DNA of 64,000 nucleotides from Shewanella sp. c952 (lineage in GTDB: Bacteria > Pseudomonadota > Gammaproteobacteria > Enterobacterales > Shewanellaceae): assembly GCF_019654975.1 (NCBI RefSeq), contig NZ_BPEW01000003.1:124001-188000 (forward strand). The letters are read 5' to 3'. Position 1 is the first letter of the stretch; each line of letters starts with the position of its first letter. Under the pieces are notes generated by a model that was not told where the DNA came from, did no database searches, and saw nothing but the letters and a program-made list of their open reading frames with translations. The position numbers were made by a program, and so were the translations under genes. Below, piece by piece: positions 31,215 to 40,423 of the stretch.

Positions 31215-32960
31215 GTGCAACTTCGAGACTATCAGCAACAATCGGTTGATGCCGCTATAAATCACTTTAAGTCGACTAGCGATTCTGCCGTATTGGTACT
31301 GCCTACCGGAGCGGGTAAAAGCATTGTCATCGCTGAATTAGCTAGAATCGCCAAAGGTCGCGTTCTGGTGCTGACCCACGTTAAAGAGTTAGTGGCGCAA
31401 AACGCAGAAAAAGTCGGCCTACTCACCGAGAAAGCCTCCATTTATTCTGCAGGGTTAAATCAAAAATCAACCCGTGGTAAAACAGTGGTTGCCAGTATCC
31501 AGTCTGCGGTTAAACAGCCAACGCAATTTGACGAACCCTATAGCCTCGTCATTATTGATGAGTGCCATCGAGTCAGCCCAGAAAAAGACAGCCAATATCA
31601 GCAGCTACTTGCTCACCTTAAATCGAAAAATAACAAGGTAAGACTGTTAGGGTTAACCGCAACTCCTTATCGCTTGGATCTAGGTTGGATCTACCGTCAT
31701 CACTACCATGGCAAAATCGGTAATGCTGACAAACCCGTTTTCGAAAAGTGCATATTTGAATTACCCATGCGCCCATTAATCAAACAAGGCTTTTTAAGCC
31801 AACCAAAAATGTTTGACGGGCTTAGCGCGCAATATGACTTTAGCGAGCTAACGGCATCGCCTACAGGCCAATACAACGAATCAGAGGTTAATTCGTTACT
31901 CAATCATTGCGGACGTGCTACCACCGCTATCGTCAAGCAACTCATTGCGCTAGCAAAGCATCGCCAAGGAGTGATCATTTTTGCTGCTACCGTTAAACAT
32001 GCCGAAGAGATAATGGCCAAGCTTGACGGGTATGAACCAGCACTAGTGACCGCTAAGACCTCTCGCGAAGACAGAGACCTGCTAATTGCAGCCTTTAAAG
32101 CTAAGCAGATAAAGTTTTTAGTTAATGTGGCAGTGCTTACTACGGGCTTTGATGCGCCCCATGTCGACTTAATTGCCATTATGCGACCCACAGCCTCGGT
32201 GAGTCTATTTCAGCAGATGGTGGGACGTGGCTTGCGTATCGATGCAGGTAAAACTGAATGCCTCATTATTGACTACGCAGCCAATGGTTATGACCTTTTC
32301 TATCCAGAGGTAGGCCAGCCCAAACCCAATAGTAAATGTAAACCAGTACAAGTACATTGTCCGGTATGCGACTTCGCCAATATTTTCTGGGGGTTAACTG
32401 ATGACGATGGTGACATTATTGAGCACTTTGGCAGACGCTGCCAAGCATTGATAGAAACACCTGGCGGCAAACAACAATGCGATTTTAGGTTTCGCTCTAA
32501 AGCGTGCCCAAATTGTGGAGAAGAAAACGACATCGCCGCCAAAGTCTGTAACCATTGCCAAGCAGTATTAGTTGACCCCGATAAGCGACTCAAAGAAGTA
32601 TTACAGCAGAAACATCACCACTTGTTTAAATGCCAAAGTATGTTGCTTGAGCCCGATGGTGAGCGCTTAATCGTGCGCTACATAGATATCGAGGGCAATG
32701 ATTTCTGCCGATATTTTAAAATGCAGACGGCCGCCCAAATAAAAGCTGTATTTGCCCTGTTTATTTTCCCCCATAGCAAGACTCCGGGTATGAAACATAA
32801 AAAGTATCAATCAGCTCAGGAGCTTGCTAATGATGCCGACTGCTTTAGAAAGCCTGATCTGTTACTACTTAAAAAAGGCAAAAAAGGCTGGGATCTGCTT
32901 GAGTCCATTTTTGACTACCAAGGCCGCTATCAAACCGAGCCGAGCAATATGGCGCTGTAA
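31215..32960 (+). CDS. radD: RadD (YejH)-like DEAD/DEAH superfamily 2 helicase
   Basis: This 581-residue protein aligns with E. coli RadD/YejH, a RecA-associated factor in double-strand break repair. Motif I VLPTGAGKS, motif II DECHR and motif III GLTATPYRL are present, with motif VI in QQMVGRGLRID. Cysteine pairs form zinc-binding modules in the C-terminal half (VHCPVCDFANIFWG; CPNCGEEN; CNHC). I chose GTG 31215 because the product then starts MQLRDYQQQSVDAAINHF like the family; the open frame extends upstream to 31164 with unrelated residues. Confidence 0.92.
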   Translation: MQLRDYQQQSVDAAINHFKSTSDSAVLVLPTGAGKSIVIAELARIAKGRVLVLTHVKELVAQNAEKVGLLTEKASIYSAGLNQKSTRGKTVVASIQSAVKQPTQFDEPYSLVIIDECHRVSPEKDSQYQQLLAHLKSKNNKVRLLGLTATPYRLDLGWIYRHHYHGKIGNADKPVFEKCIFELPMRPLIKQGFLSQPKMFDGLSAQYDFSELTASPTGQYNESEVNSLLNHCGRATTAIVKQLIALAKHRQGVIIFAATVKHAEEIMAKLDGYEPALVTAKTSREDRDLLIAAFKAKQIKFLVNVAVLTTGFDAPHVDLIAIMRPTASVSLFQQMVGRGLRIDAGKTECLIIDYAANGYDLFYPEVGQPKPNSKCKPVQVHCPVCDFANIFWGLTDDDGDIIEHFGRRCQALIETPGGKQQCDFRFRSKACPNCGEENDIAAKVCNHCQAVLVDPDKRLKEVLQQKHHHLFKCQSMLLEPDGERLIVRYIDIEGNDFCRYFKMQTAAQIKAVFALFIFPHSKTPGMKHKKYQSAQELANDADCFRKPDLLLLKKGKKGWDLLESIFDYQGRYQTEPSNMAL

Positions 32961-33184
32961 TTATCAGGTTAGCACTTGGTCATTTTTAAATATGCACCAT
33001 TATAGAAGAGCATTTACAACAAATGTGGCCAGTTCCCAACGGTTCCGTGTAGAACGACAAATAGACAGTTCCTTAAACATATAATCGAAAATTCAGCAAT
33101 GCGATTAACACGACTACAAATATCGATTAGAACTAATCCGTAGCCTATGTTATAAAGTGCTCAAGCTATTTTTGAGGAATTAAT

Positions 33185-33451
33185 ATGTTTGTAGTTATTT
33201 TCGGTCGTCCGGGTTGTCCTTATTGTGTACGTGCAGTTCAAGTTGCAGAGCAACTTACTGAAAAGCGTGAAGATTTCAAATTCAAATATGTTGATATTCA
33301 TGCAGAAGGGATCAGCAAAGCCGATCTAGAAAAAACAGTTGGTAAGCCAGTTGAAACAGTACCGCAGATCTTTGTCGATAAAGACCATGTTGGCGGTTGT
33401 ACTGAGTTTGAACAATATGTACGAGACAATGACTTAATGCCAGCGGCATAA
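33185..33451 (+). CDS. grxA: Glutaredoxin 1
   Basis: This 88-residue GrxA reduces disulfides, including that of ribonucleotide reductase, using glutathione. The redox motif CPYC is at residues 11-14, and TVPQIFVD and GGCTEFEQY form the glutathione site. The length matches E. coli GrxA (85). A GAGG site precedes the ATG. It is monocistronic and ends at a bidirectional terminator shared with the DcaP-like porin gene. Confidence 0.97.
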   Translation: MFVVIFGRPGCPYCVRAVQVAEQLTEKREDFKFKYVDIHAEGISKADLEKTVGKPVETVPQIFVDKDHVGGCTEFEQYVRDNDLMPAA

Positions 33452-33465
33452 GTTTAACCACTCAA

Positions 33466-33495
33466 TAAAAAAGGAGGCTATCGCCTCCTTTTTTA
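33466..33495. terminator. Bidirectional terminator between grxA and the porin gene
   Basis: AAAAAAGGAGGC / GCCTCCTTTTTT stem with TATC loop between convergent genes. Confidence 0.9.
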
Positions 33496-33536
33496 TTGTC
33501 TAAATTATCTAACTAAAAGTAATAATCTTGTATCAG

Positions 33537-34682
33537 CTAGAGTACATACTTCATTGAGAAGATGACACGATTTAGCTCACCATCAAAACCATTCTCTTTG
33601 GTGTTCTTCGCATACATATATTCAACACCAACCGTAAGTGGCTTAACTGGAGAGTACAGCAAGTTGACATAACCAGAATAAGAGTCTTTATTGACGTTAT
33701 TACCAATCAAGTCAATATTGTTATCAGCTTTAAAACCTGAACCAGTGATACTTGTACGCCACTTATCATTCCACCAATGGCGATACGAAATATAGCCACC
33801 ATATGAAGTGATCGCCTCAATGTCACCATTTACGTCCAATACACCCGCATTAGCGTAGTTAAGTGCCATATAGCGACCTAAACCATCACCATAAGTGGCT
33901 GACATTTTAATATCATCCTGTCCAACTGGGATCACGCCTGTAAAACTCAAGCCGTAACCGAAGGTTGAAGAGTCTAAATCATCTTGCTCAACGTTAAGCT
34001 GACGTGCGAGGCCTGCAAACGTGAACGCCATGCCGCCTTCAGTTTTCATATTATAACGAGCGACAAAATCTGGAACCATACCACTACCACTGGTTATACG
34101 GCTACCAGCTGGATCGCGATAGGCATTGAGTGTTGTTTCCGGGTTCTCAGCCGAGAATTGAAAACCACCGTTTGTGTAACGAACCATTGTTTGACGCACA
34201 AAAGGCGTACCTTCAGCAGCTCCAACAAAGTCTAAGTTTTCAGGTAAGGCGCCTGGATTTTGGAAAGTGGTCCACATTTGACCAGCAGCCCAATTATCGA
34301 AACTTAAAAATGCTTGACGGATCCGTGGCGAGTAGCTGTTAGATACTCGCTCGTTACCATCGGTATGAGTCATAAAATCGAGTTCAATGAAACCAACTAA
34401 CTTATGACCATCAATATCGGTAGACGATTTAAAGTTAAAGCGTGATTCTCTTGCTTGGAAATCGACAACCTGCTTACCGTTACTTGGATCACCATAAATG
34501 GTACCTGGTACATAAAACTGTCGTGATAGACTGCCAGAATCAGGTGCGCCATTGCTGTAATCACTGAACATCACATCAGCTTTTACATAACCACCAAATT
34601 TAAAGTCCGTATCAGCCTGTGCACTTATACTCGTTGCAGCTATAAGCGAAGCACACAAGATACTTAATTTTGCTTGTTTCAT
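33537..34682 (-). CDS. DcaP-like outer-membrane porin
   Basis: This 381-residue protein has a Sec signal peptide (residues 1-23, ending SAQA) and the DcaP-family pattern: FKFGGYVKADVMFSDY at the mature N terminus, QARESRFNFKSSTD, SPRIRQAFLSFDNWAAGQMWTTF, RYTNGGFQFSAENPET and a C-terminal beta strand ending in Val-Leu. DcaP porins are trimeric channels for carboxylates and other anionic solutes. A paralogue lies at 52460-53530. The gene is monocistronic, convergent with grxA, with a long noncoding region upstream. Substrate not deducible. Confidence 0.85.
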   Translation of the reverse strand: MKQAKLSILCASLIAATSISAQADTDFKFGGYVKADVMFSDYSNGAPDSGSLSRQFYVPGTIYGDPSNGKQVVDFQARESRFNFKSSTDIDGHKLVGFIELDFMTHTDGNERVSNSYSPRIRQAFLSFDNWAAGQMWTTFQNPGALPENLDFVGAAEGTPFVRQTMVRYTNGGFQFSAENPETTLNAYRDPAGSRITSGSGMVPDFVARYNMKTEGGMAFTFAGLARQLNVEQDDLDSSTFGYGLSFTGVIPVGQDDIKMSATYGDGLGRYMALNYANAGVLDVNGDIEAITSYGGYISYRHWWNDKWRTSITGSGFKADNNIDLIGNNVNKDSYSGYVNLLYSPVKPLTVGVEYMYAKNTKENGFDGELNRVIFSMKYVL

Positions 34683-35507
34683 TCCCTTTCTCCCGTATTT
34701 TTTATTATCCTTACGAAATATGACCGACTTAACATCAAGGCAACATTAGCAATAGGTCTATCAGACAAAAGTAGAACATCTCTTACTAATTAATCACTTT
34801 CGCATCCATCGCGGCTAATATTAGTAAAGAATTATACAAAGTGTTAATAACTCACGATAATTTTAAGAGAAAGATGTAACTATTCTTATAGCACTCGCCC
34901 CATTAAAATAAGCAGCAATAACAGCAGTAATCAAAGGAGTTCTGAATAAGTGATAAAATACATGAGGTTAAATAGGGTTTTTAAAAGGGGGATACGGCTG
35001 AAAAGAATATGTCACATGGCTGTCATCCGCTAAATAAAACTGACGAATTATTTTATTTATTGCTTTATTTAGACTCAATGTTATTAGCTGTATTCGCCTA
35101 AACATCTAAATTACTGCAAACACTTTAATATTTTCTTTAAACAATACCAACAATAATAGCGATGAATTAAGCACTAAATTTCTGATAAACAGGTTTTAAG
35201 GATCGCTTTTAGCGATTAAATAGAGATTAAAGAAACAGAAAAAATAAATAGTTCTCTTCCATTGGGTAGTACAGGTTCAGATATTGAAATCATAAGACGA
35301 AGCTATAACACTCTGAGTAACGAACCAGCTGCCAATAACAAAAGAAACAAGCCAGCAGCCTATTCATTAGTATCTGCTGCAACAAAGCTGACATCTAATC
35401 TAGATATTAAATACTTTGTATGAATAGGAAGAAAACTGCATAGGAAAAAATCTAACAAATGATGTGTAATCGAAGTAAAATTTACAGTTCACGATTGAAT
35501 CAGAAAG
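34683..35507. other. Noncoding region between the porin gene and the tRNA-Lys array
   Basis: About 820 bp without a credible gene. The left part (34683-35000) is the AT-rich porin promoter region. From about 35361 a roughly 200-bp unit begins that recurs at 35567: TATTCATTAG, the CATCTAATCTAGA segment, then ACGATTGAATCAGAAAGTGG and tRNA-Lys sequence. So the right part is degraded tandem-repeat material from the tRNA array. Confidence 0.65.
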
Positions 35508-35745
35508 TGGTGGGCTGTGAAGGATTCGAACCTTCGACCAATTGCTAAAAGAGCAAGCCAACTGGTTATTCATTAGTATCCGCTGCAACAGAGCTAACAT
35601 CTAATCTAGACATTAAATTCTTTGAATAAATAGGAAAATTGAGTTCATTTATGAAGTTGTTAACACATGAAGCAAGGTATGGGATTTACGATTGAATCAG
35701 AAAGTGGTGGGCTGTGAAGGATTCGAACCTTCGACCAATTGGTTA
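35361..35745. repeat. Two diverged tandem copies (about 200 bp) at the distal end of the tRNA array
   Basis: Copies beginning TATTCATTAG at 35361 and at 35567 (period about 206 bp) share CATCTAATCTAGA, GAATCAGAAAGTGGTGG and the 3' half of tRNA-Lys. Sequence between the shared blocks has diverged and contains small indels. Confidence 0.75.
35508..35606 (-). pseudogene. Decayed tRNA-Lys copy
   Basis: The minus strand keeps the encoded CCA, acceptor 3' strand and complete T-arm (35508-35543), but the anticodon arm is rearranged (GCTAAAAGAGC instead of GGTTAAAAGCC) and the D-arm side is interrupted before a remnant of GAGCTAAC near 35601. It cannot fold as a tRNA. Confidence 0.75.
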
Positions 35746-35780
35746 AAAGCCAACTGCTCTACCAACTGAGCTAACAGCCC
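35705..35780 (-). tRNA. tRNA-Lys (TTT), GGGCTG acceptor type
   Basis: 76 nt with encoded CCA. The anticodon loop reads CT-TTT-AA, so the anticodon is TTT. D-loop TTGGTAGAGC and T-loop TTCGAAT are standard. The acceptor stem is GGGCTGT paired with ACAGCCC. This is the last intact copy of the array in transcription order. Confidence 0.97.
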
Positions 35781-35844
35781 TTTCTGGTAATGCTGAGTTA
35801 CATTTTCTGATTTCATTTGCTTTGATGCAAATCCACCTCAGAAG

Positions 35845-35920
35845 TGGTGGGCCGTGAAGGATTCGAACCTTCGACCAATTGGTTAAAAGCCAACTGCTCT
35901 ACCAACTGAGCTAACGGCCC
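35845..35920 (-). tRNA. tRNA-Lys (TTT), GGGCCG acceptor type
   Basis: 76 nt with encoded CCA. Same body as the other copies, with a compensatory change in the acceptor stem (GGGCCGT with ACGGCCC). Confidence 0.97.
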
Positions 35921-35965
35921 TTTCTGGTATTGCTGATATATTCAAGTCAATAACTAACTATCATT

Positions 35966-36013
35966 AGTTAAAGCCAACTGTCTGTTTCTACAAGAAACTG
36001 AACTAACGGCTCT
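35966..36013 (-). pseudogene. Decayed 5' half of tRNA-Lys
   Basis: AGTTAAAGCCAACTG followed by an altered D-arm and AACTAACGGC matches the 5' half and anticodon side of tRNA-Lys with many substitutions. The T-arm half is missing. It lies between two intact copies. Confidence 0.7.
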
Positions 36014-36067
36014 TTTTGGTATTACGTTTCTGAACTCATCTGCCTTGAAGCAAATCCACCTCAGAAG

Positions 36068-36143
36068 TGGTGGGCCGTGAAGGATTCGAACCTTCGACCA
36101 ATTGGTTAAAAGCCAACTGCTCTACCAACTGAGCTAACGGCCC
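36068..36143 (-). tRNA. tRNA-Lys (TTT), GGGCCG acceptor type
   Basis: 76 nt with encoded CCA, anticodon TTT. It starts the series with regular 252-bp periodicity (36068, 36319, 36571). Confidence 0.97.
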
Positions 36144-36186
36144 TTTCTGGTATTGCTTCTACTTGTTTTTCCACCTGTAGAATAAG

Positions 36187-36262
36187 TGGTGGGCTGTGAA
36201 GGATTCGAACCTTCGACCAATTGGTTAAAAGCCAACTGCTCTACCAACTGAGCTAACAGCCC
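36187..36262 (-). tRNA. tRNA-Lys (TTT), GGGCTG acceptor type
   Basis: 76 nt with encoded CCA, anticodon TTT. Partner of the copy at 36439-36514, exactly 252 bp away with near-identical flanks. Confidence 0.97.
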
Positions 36263-36318
36263 TCTCTGGTATTACATTTTCTGATTTCATTTGCTTTAAA
36301 ACAAATCCACCTCAGAAG

Positions 36319-36394
36319 TGGTGGGCCGTGAAGGATTCGAACCTTCGACCAATTGGTTAAAAGCCAACTGCTCTACCAACTGAGCTAACGGCCC
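36319..36394 (-). tRNA. tRNA-Lys (TTT), GGGCCG acceptor type
   Basis: 76 nt with encoded CCA, anticodon TTT. Second member of the 252-bp duplicated pair unit. Confidence 0.97.
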
Positions 36395-36438
36395 TTTCTG
36401 GTATTGCTTCTACTTGTTTTTCCACCTTGTAGAATAAG

Positions 36439-36514
36439 TGGTGGGCTGTGAAGGATTCGAACCTTCGACCAATTGGTTAAAAGCCAACTGCTCTACCAAC
36501 TGAGCTAACAGCCC
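36439..36514 (-). tRNA. tRNA-Lys (TTT), GGGCTG acceptor type
   Basis: 76 nt with encoded CCA, anticodon TTT. Identical in body to the 36187 copy; flanks differ by a single T insertion upstream of the CCA end. Confidence 0.97.
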
Positions 36515-36570
36515 TCTCTGGTATTACATTTTCTGATTTCATTTGCTTTAAAACAAATCCACCTCAGAAG

Positions 36571-36646
36571 TGGTGGGCCGTGAAGGATTCGAACCTTCGA
36601 CCAATTGGTTAAAAGCCAACTGCTCTACCAACTGAGCTAACGGCCC
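36571..36646 (-). tRNA. tRNA-Lys (TTT), GGGCCG acceptor type
   Basis: 76 nt with encoded CCA, anticodon TTT. This is the promoter-proximal copy, about 90 bp from the start inferred from the promoter at 36743-36770. Confidence 0.97.
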
Positions 36647-36742
36647 TATCTGGTATTGCTTGTATCATTAGCACTTAGTTTAGATTAACTAAACAATTCG
36701 CTTAGATACCCTCCGAAAGACGGTGTCTCTCTGAGGGCGCCT

Positions 36743-36770
36743 ATAATACCTTTTTCATTTGCTCATGCAA
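36743..36770 (-). promoter_or_regulatory. Promoter of the tRNA-Lys operon
   Basis: On the minus strand TTGCAT (36770-36765) and TATTAT (36748-36743) are 16 bp apart. The GC-rich discriminator AGGCGCCCTC follows, as is typical of stringently controlled stable-RNA promoters. It lies between cpoB and the first tRNA. Confidence 0.75.
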
Positions 36771-36841
36771 GTGCAAATTTCCCATTTTTCATCGTTTGCA
36801 TGAAAAACAGTCTAAGAGATTGTTTTTTGAATAAATCGCAA

Positions 36842-37564
36842 TCAAAGTGCTGAAAGTTGCTGCTGTGCAATACGGGCTGCTGCGCTATTAGCATATTCTT
36901 TCACAACTTGCTGGTAATAAGCTTTCGCTTTGGCTTTATCACCAGTCTTCTCAGAAATCATACCAAGCTTGACTAAACTTTCACCACGCTTACCTGAATC
37001 CTTGAATTTATCAACAACTGTTGTAAAAGCTTTAGTGGCTCCAACAAACTCACTCTTATTATAGAGTAGCTGCCCTAACCAGTAATTTGCATTAGGTGCA
37101 TAGCTTGAATCAGGATAACTTTCGATAAACTGAGCAAAAGCTGGAATAGCCGCTTCGTACTTCTTCTCTTTAAGCACTAAGTTTACAGCTTGTTCATAAC
37201 TGGCGGTTTCACCTAAAGTTGAACTTGCCGTGGTGGTGCTATTGCTGCTTACTACGCTCACAGTCGCTGCAGGCTTACTTGAGATATTAGCGATATCTTC
37301 ATAGAGCTGACGCTGCCTTTGTAGCATCTGTTCAATTTGATAAGACTGCTGCTCACTTAATCCACGCAAATCGAGGACTTCTTGCTGCAACGCTTCTAAG
37401 CGTTGTTGCATAGCAAATTCAGTTTGCTGTTTTGCTTTTACAATTCGCTCTAGACGAGCCACTCTGTCGTCTGAAGAGCCACCAGCAACATCCTCAACAG
37501 GAGCAGGTGCAGCATGTGCTGCACTTGCCAGGATGATTGCCGCTGATATCACGGCGTATTTCAT
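36842..37564 (-). CDS. cpoB: CpoB (YbgF), Tol-Pal-associated cell division coordinator
   Basis: This 240-residue periplasmic protein has a signal peptide (residues 1-18, ending AHA), an N-terminal coiled-coil trimerisation segment (DDRVARLERIVKAKQQTEFAMQQ) and three C-terminal TPR units (SYEQAVNLVLKEKKYEAA; SSYAPNANYWLGQLLYNK; KRGESLVKLGMISEKTGDKAKA). CpoB links peptidoglycan synthesis by PBP1B with Tol-driven outer-membrane constriction. It ends the tol-pal operon, 22 bp after pal. As in E. coli, lysine tRNA genes follow it. Confidence 0.95.
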   Translation of the reverse strand: MKYAVISAAIILASAAHAAPAPVEDVAGGSSDDRVARLERIVKAKQQTEFAMQQRLEALQQEVLDLRGLSEQQSYQIEQMLQRQRQLYEDIANISSKPAATVSVVSSNSTTTASSTLGETASYEQAVNLVLKEKKYEAAIPAFAQFIESYPDSSYAPNANYWLGQLLYNKSEFVGATKAFTTVVDKFKDSGKRGESLVKLGMISEKTGDKAKAKAYYQQVVKEYANSAAARIAQQQLSAL

Positions 37565-37586
37565 AGGGTAAACCTTTTACCTAAAA

Positions 37587-38126
37587 TTAGTATACAAGTA
37601 CTGCACGACGATTTTTTGCAAAACCATCATCAGTGCGAGACAGATCCATTGGCTTCTCTTCGCCGTAGCTAACAACACTCATCTGGCTTGGCTGTACGCC
37701 CATACCCTGAAGGTACTTAGCAACCGCTTTAGCGCGTCGCTCGCCCAATGCGATGTTGTATTCAGGTGTTCCACGCTCATCAGCATGGCCTTCAATCATC
37801 ACACGAACATTTGGGTGTTCTACAAGGTAATCACCATGAGCTTCTAACACTTCAGCAAATTGCTGCGAAACAGAACTGCGATCAAAATCGAAATAGATGA
37901 TGTGCTCTTTTCTTAGCTCTTGAAACTTAAGTTGCTGCTGCTCCGCAGGAGTCAGCACAGGTGCAACACCACCTGTTTCAACACCGCTGTTAGCAGAACC
38001 TGTTGATGAAGATGATTCCGTTGAGCTAGTTGCATCTGTTTCAGACTCAGAAGTCGAGCTACAGGCACTGAGAGCCATAATAGGAAGTACGACTAACATG
38101 GCTTTAAATAGCTTATTCAGATCCAT
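37587..38126 (-). CDS. pal: Pal, peptidoglycan-associated lipoprotein
   Basis: This 179-residue outer-membrane lipoprotein binds peptidoglycan and TolB. A lipobox (IMALSAC) is followed by a Ser/Thr-rich linker and an OmpA-like domain with IYFDFDRSSV, IEGHADERGTPEYN and GERRAKAVAKYL. I chose ATG 38126, with AAGGAT before it; the open frame extends 14 codons upstream to 38168 and overlaps tolB without family support. The gap to tolB is 23 bp. Confidence 0.96.
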   Translation of the reverse strand: MDLNKLFKAMLVVLPIMALSACSSTSESETDATSSTESSSSTGSANSGVETGGVAPVLTPAEQQQLKFQELRKEHIIYFDFDRSSVSQQFAEVLEAHGDYLVEHPNVRVMIEGHADERGTPEYNIALGERRAKAVAKYLQGMGVQPSQMSVVSYGEEKPMDLSRTDDGFAKNRRAVLVY

Positions 38127-38149
38127 TTTAAAATCCTTAATCTTTATAG

Positions 38150-39478
38150 TTAGAGAAATGGTGACCAAGAAGGTGATTTCACTTCACCTTGACCGACGGG
38201 TAATCTGGCCTTGAATCGTCCATCCATAGAAACCGCCGCCAATACCTGTTTACCTTGGTATGTTGTTCCGTAAATAACCATAGTACCGTTAGGTGCTAGG
38301 CTTGGGGATTCGTCGAGCCTGGTGCTCGTCAAAACCTGCATAAATCGTGTTTCAAGATCCATTCTTGCGATATTAAACTTACCGTTAGTACGATTTACAA
38401 AAACAATGCTGCGCCCATCTGGCGCAATTGAACCACCTAAGTTCCATTCGCCTTCAAAAGTTAAGCGAGAGATCTTACCTGAGTCCAAAAATACACGATA
38501 CAACTGTGGACGTCCGCCACGTTCAGAGGTAAGTAATAAAGACTTACCGTCCGGGAACCAAGACGGCTCGGTATCAATGGAATAATGATTCGTTACACGC
38601 TTTAGCGCGCTAGTGGCGATATCAACCACATAAATGTCTGGCTGACCGTCTTTAGAAAGCGTCACAGCGAGTTTTTTACCATCAGGTGAAAATACCGGCG
38701 CACCATTTATACCATTAAAACTAGTGACTTTCTTACGTGCTTGAGTATAAATGTTCTGCACAAACACTTCTGCTTTACGGTTTTCAAAACTAACGTAAGC
38801 AAGTTGCTGTCCATCTGGCGACCATGACGGCGACATCAATGGCTCAGGAGAGCGCAGTAACATCTGTTCGTTATAGCCATCGTAATCAGAGATCATCAAC
38901 TGATATGGTGACTTTTCGCCATGCTTAACAACAACATAAGCTATACGAGTAAGAAAAGCACCGCGAATACCAGTTAATTTTTCATAAACCACATCACTAA
39001 TACGGTGACCGTACTGACGAAACTGAGCGGCACTAATGACAGTCTCACGGCTATCAATCACTAAATCGTTAGCGGCTTGCGGCCCTGCATCCGATTGTAA
39101 TTGCGCTTTGACTAAATCAATTAACTGAAAGCTAACTAAATATTTATCTGCACCATAAGGCTTAATAGACCCCATCACTACAGCTTCTGCAGGTTGCGCC
39201 ATCCACGCCTTCGCATCAAATTGAGCCAAGGTACTGATATTACGTTGTGGCAAGCTTAGCTCATCTGATGGGCTAAATGTGCCGCTACGTGCAAGATCAG
39301 ACATAACCACATCCGATATTTGCGAAGGCATAGGACCGGTGCCTTGCCAAACAAAAGGAACAACGGCAATAGGTCTTGCAGCATCAACACCTTCGGTGAT
39401 CACAATATCCAATGCAGCTTTTGCAGGCATGCTGCAAATAAGTAGGCTAGCGAGTAACCATTTCCCCAAAATCTTCAT
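38150..39478 (-). CDS. tolB: TolB, periplasmic beta-propeller of the Tol-Pal system
   Basis: This 442-residue periplasmic protein has a signal peptide (ending PAKA, about residue 21), an N-terminal TolB alpha/beta domain and a six-bladed propeller with repeated [31 protein letters not shown] and [11 protein letters not shown] motifs. It binds Pal and TolA and relays inner-membrane energy to the outer membrane. An AGGAATCAC site precedes the ATG. The gap to tolA is 9 bp. Confidence 0.97.
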   Translation of the reverse strand: MKILGKWLLASLLICSMPAKAALDIVITEGVDAARPIAVVPFVWQGTGPMPSQISDVVMSDLARSGTFSPSDELSLPQRNISTLAQFDAKAWMAQPAEAVVMGSIKPYGADKYLVSFQLIDLVKAQLQSDAGPQAANDLVIDSRETVISAAQFRQYGHRISDVVYEKLTGIRGAFLTRIAYVVVKHGEKSPYQLMISDYDGYNEQMLLRSPEPLMSPSWSPDGQQLAYVSFENRKAEVFVQNIYTQARKKVTSFNGINGAPVFSPDGKKLAVTLSKDGQPDIYVVDIATSALKRVTNHYSIDTEPSWFPDGKSLLLTSERGGRPQLYRVFLDSGKISRLTFEGEWNLGGSIAPDGRSIVFVNRTNGKFNIARMDLETRFMQVLTSTRLDESPSLAPNGTMVIYGTTYQGKQVLAAVSMDGRFKARLPVGQGEVKSPSWSPFL

Positions 39479-39487
39479 GTGATTCCT

Positions 39488-40423
39488 TTAATTGAACTCG
39501 GGTTGAACTGTTAAATTAATTTCTTTTAGCTTGTTATATACATCAGGCTCATTCGAAACGGGTAGACGCCCAGCTTTATTAATCGCAGCTTTAGTCGCCC
39601 GACATACTACGCTATCGCCATCCAAGATTTTACTCGCAGTCACAAAACCATCGTTTGCTAAGCGGATAAAGACTCGACAGCTTTTACCTCGCATTGATTC
39701 GTCGACAACTAAGTTACGCTGAATGGTCGCTCTGATCATCGAGGTATAACGCTGAACTTCACTCATCACGGCTTTATTACGAGTCTGTGAAAGTGCTGCT
39801 TGCTCTGCAGCTAAAGCTTCTTGCATCATCTGCTCTTGCTCACGGCGCGCTTGCTCTTCGGCTTTGCGTTTACGTTCAGCTTCAGCCTTACGCTTACGTT
39901 CATTTTCAGCTTTTAAGGCAGCGGCCTCCTCGGCTTTACGCTTATCCGCAGCTTTTTTAGCTGCTGCTTCCGAAGCTTGGCGCTCTTTTTCCTTTTGCTT
40001 ACGATCAGCTTCAGCTTTAGCGGCTTTCTCTTTTTCCTGCTTCTGCTTTAACTGCGCAGCCTTAGCCGCGTCGTTTGCATTTTTAGTTTCAATCTCTTTT
40101 TGCTTTCGCTCTTGCTCAAGCTTCTTAATACGATTCTGTTCACGTTCGCGCTCTTTGCGCGCTTCACGGACACGTCTATCAGCATCATCTTGGCGCGCCT
40201 TTTCTTTTCGCTCCGCTTCACGCTTCTGTGCTTTTAGCTTTTCAACGTGCTCTGCCACTTTTTGTTGATCAACGACCACCGCTTGTACAGCTGGCGCACT
40301 CGCTTGAGGTTGTGGCTTGGGTTTATCTGAAAAATCAACGCCTAGCGCTAAGATAACTATCACGCCAATATGAATTCCAGCTGAAATTGACACTGGAATG
40401 GTTAATTCTGATTTAGCCGCCAC
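39488..40423 (-). CDS. tolA: TolA, inner-membrane energy transducer
   Basis: This 311-residue protein has one N-terminal membrane helix (about residues 8-30), a very long Lys/Glu/Ala/Arg-rich helical domain II (about 55-210) spanning the periplasm and a C-terminal domain III (YTSMIRATIQRNLVVDESMRGKSC). The start is GTG overlapping the tolR stop by one base (TAGTG), so translation is coupled. The low-complexity central part produces many spurious open frames on the other strand. Confidence 0.95.
   Translation of the reverse strand: MAAKSELTIPVSISAGIHIGVIVILALGVDFSDKPKPQPQASAPAVQAVVVDQQKVAEHVEKLKAQKREAERKEKARQDDADRRVREARKEREREQNRIKKLEQERKQKEIETKNANDAAKAAQLKQKQEKEKAAKAEADRKQKEKERQASEAAAKKAADKRKAEEAAALKAENERKRKAEAERKRKAEEQARREQEQMMQEALAAEQAALSQTRNKAVMSEVQRYTSMIRATIQRNLVVDESMRGKSCRVFIRLANDGFVTASKILDGDSVVCRATKAAINKAGRLPVSNEPDVYNKLKEINLTVQPEFN

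Noticed and set aside
35361..36646. CRISPR array or integron-like repeat array
   Set aside because: The repeats are tRNA-Lys genes with intact cloverleaf and CCA, and their spacers are themselves tandem duplicates.
39864..40268. 134-codon Ser/Ala/Arg-rich frame opposite tolA
   Set aside because: Antisense shadow of the low-complexity Lys/Glu/Ala repeats of TolA domain II.
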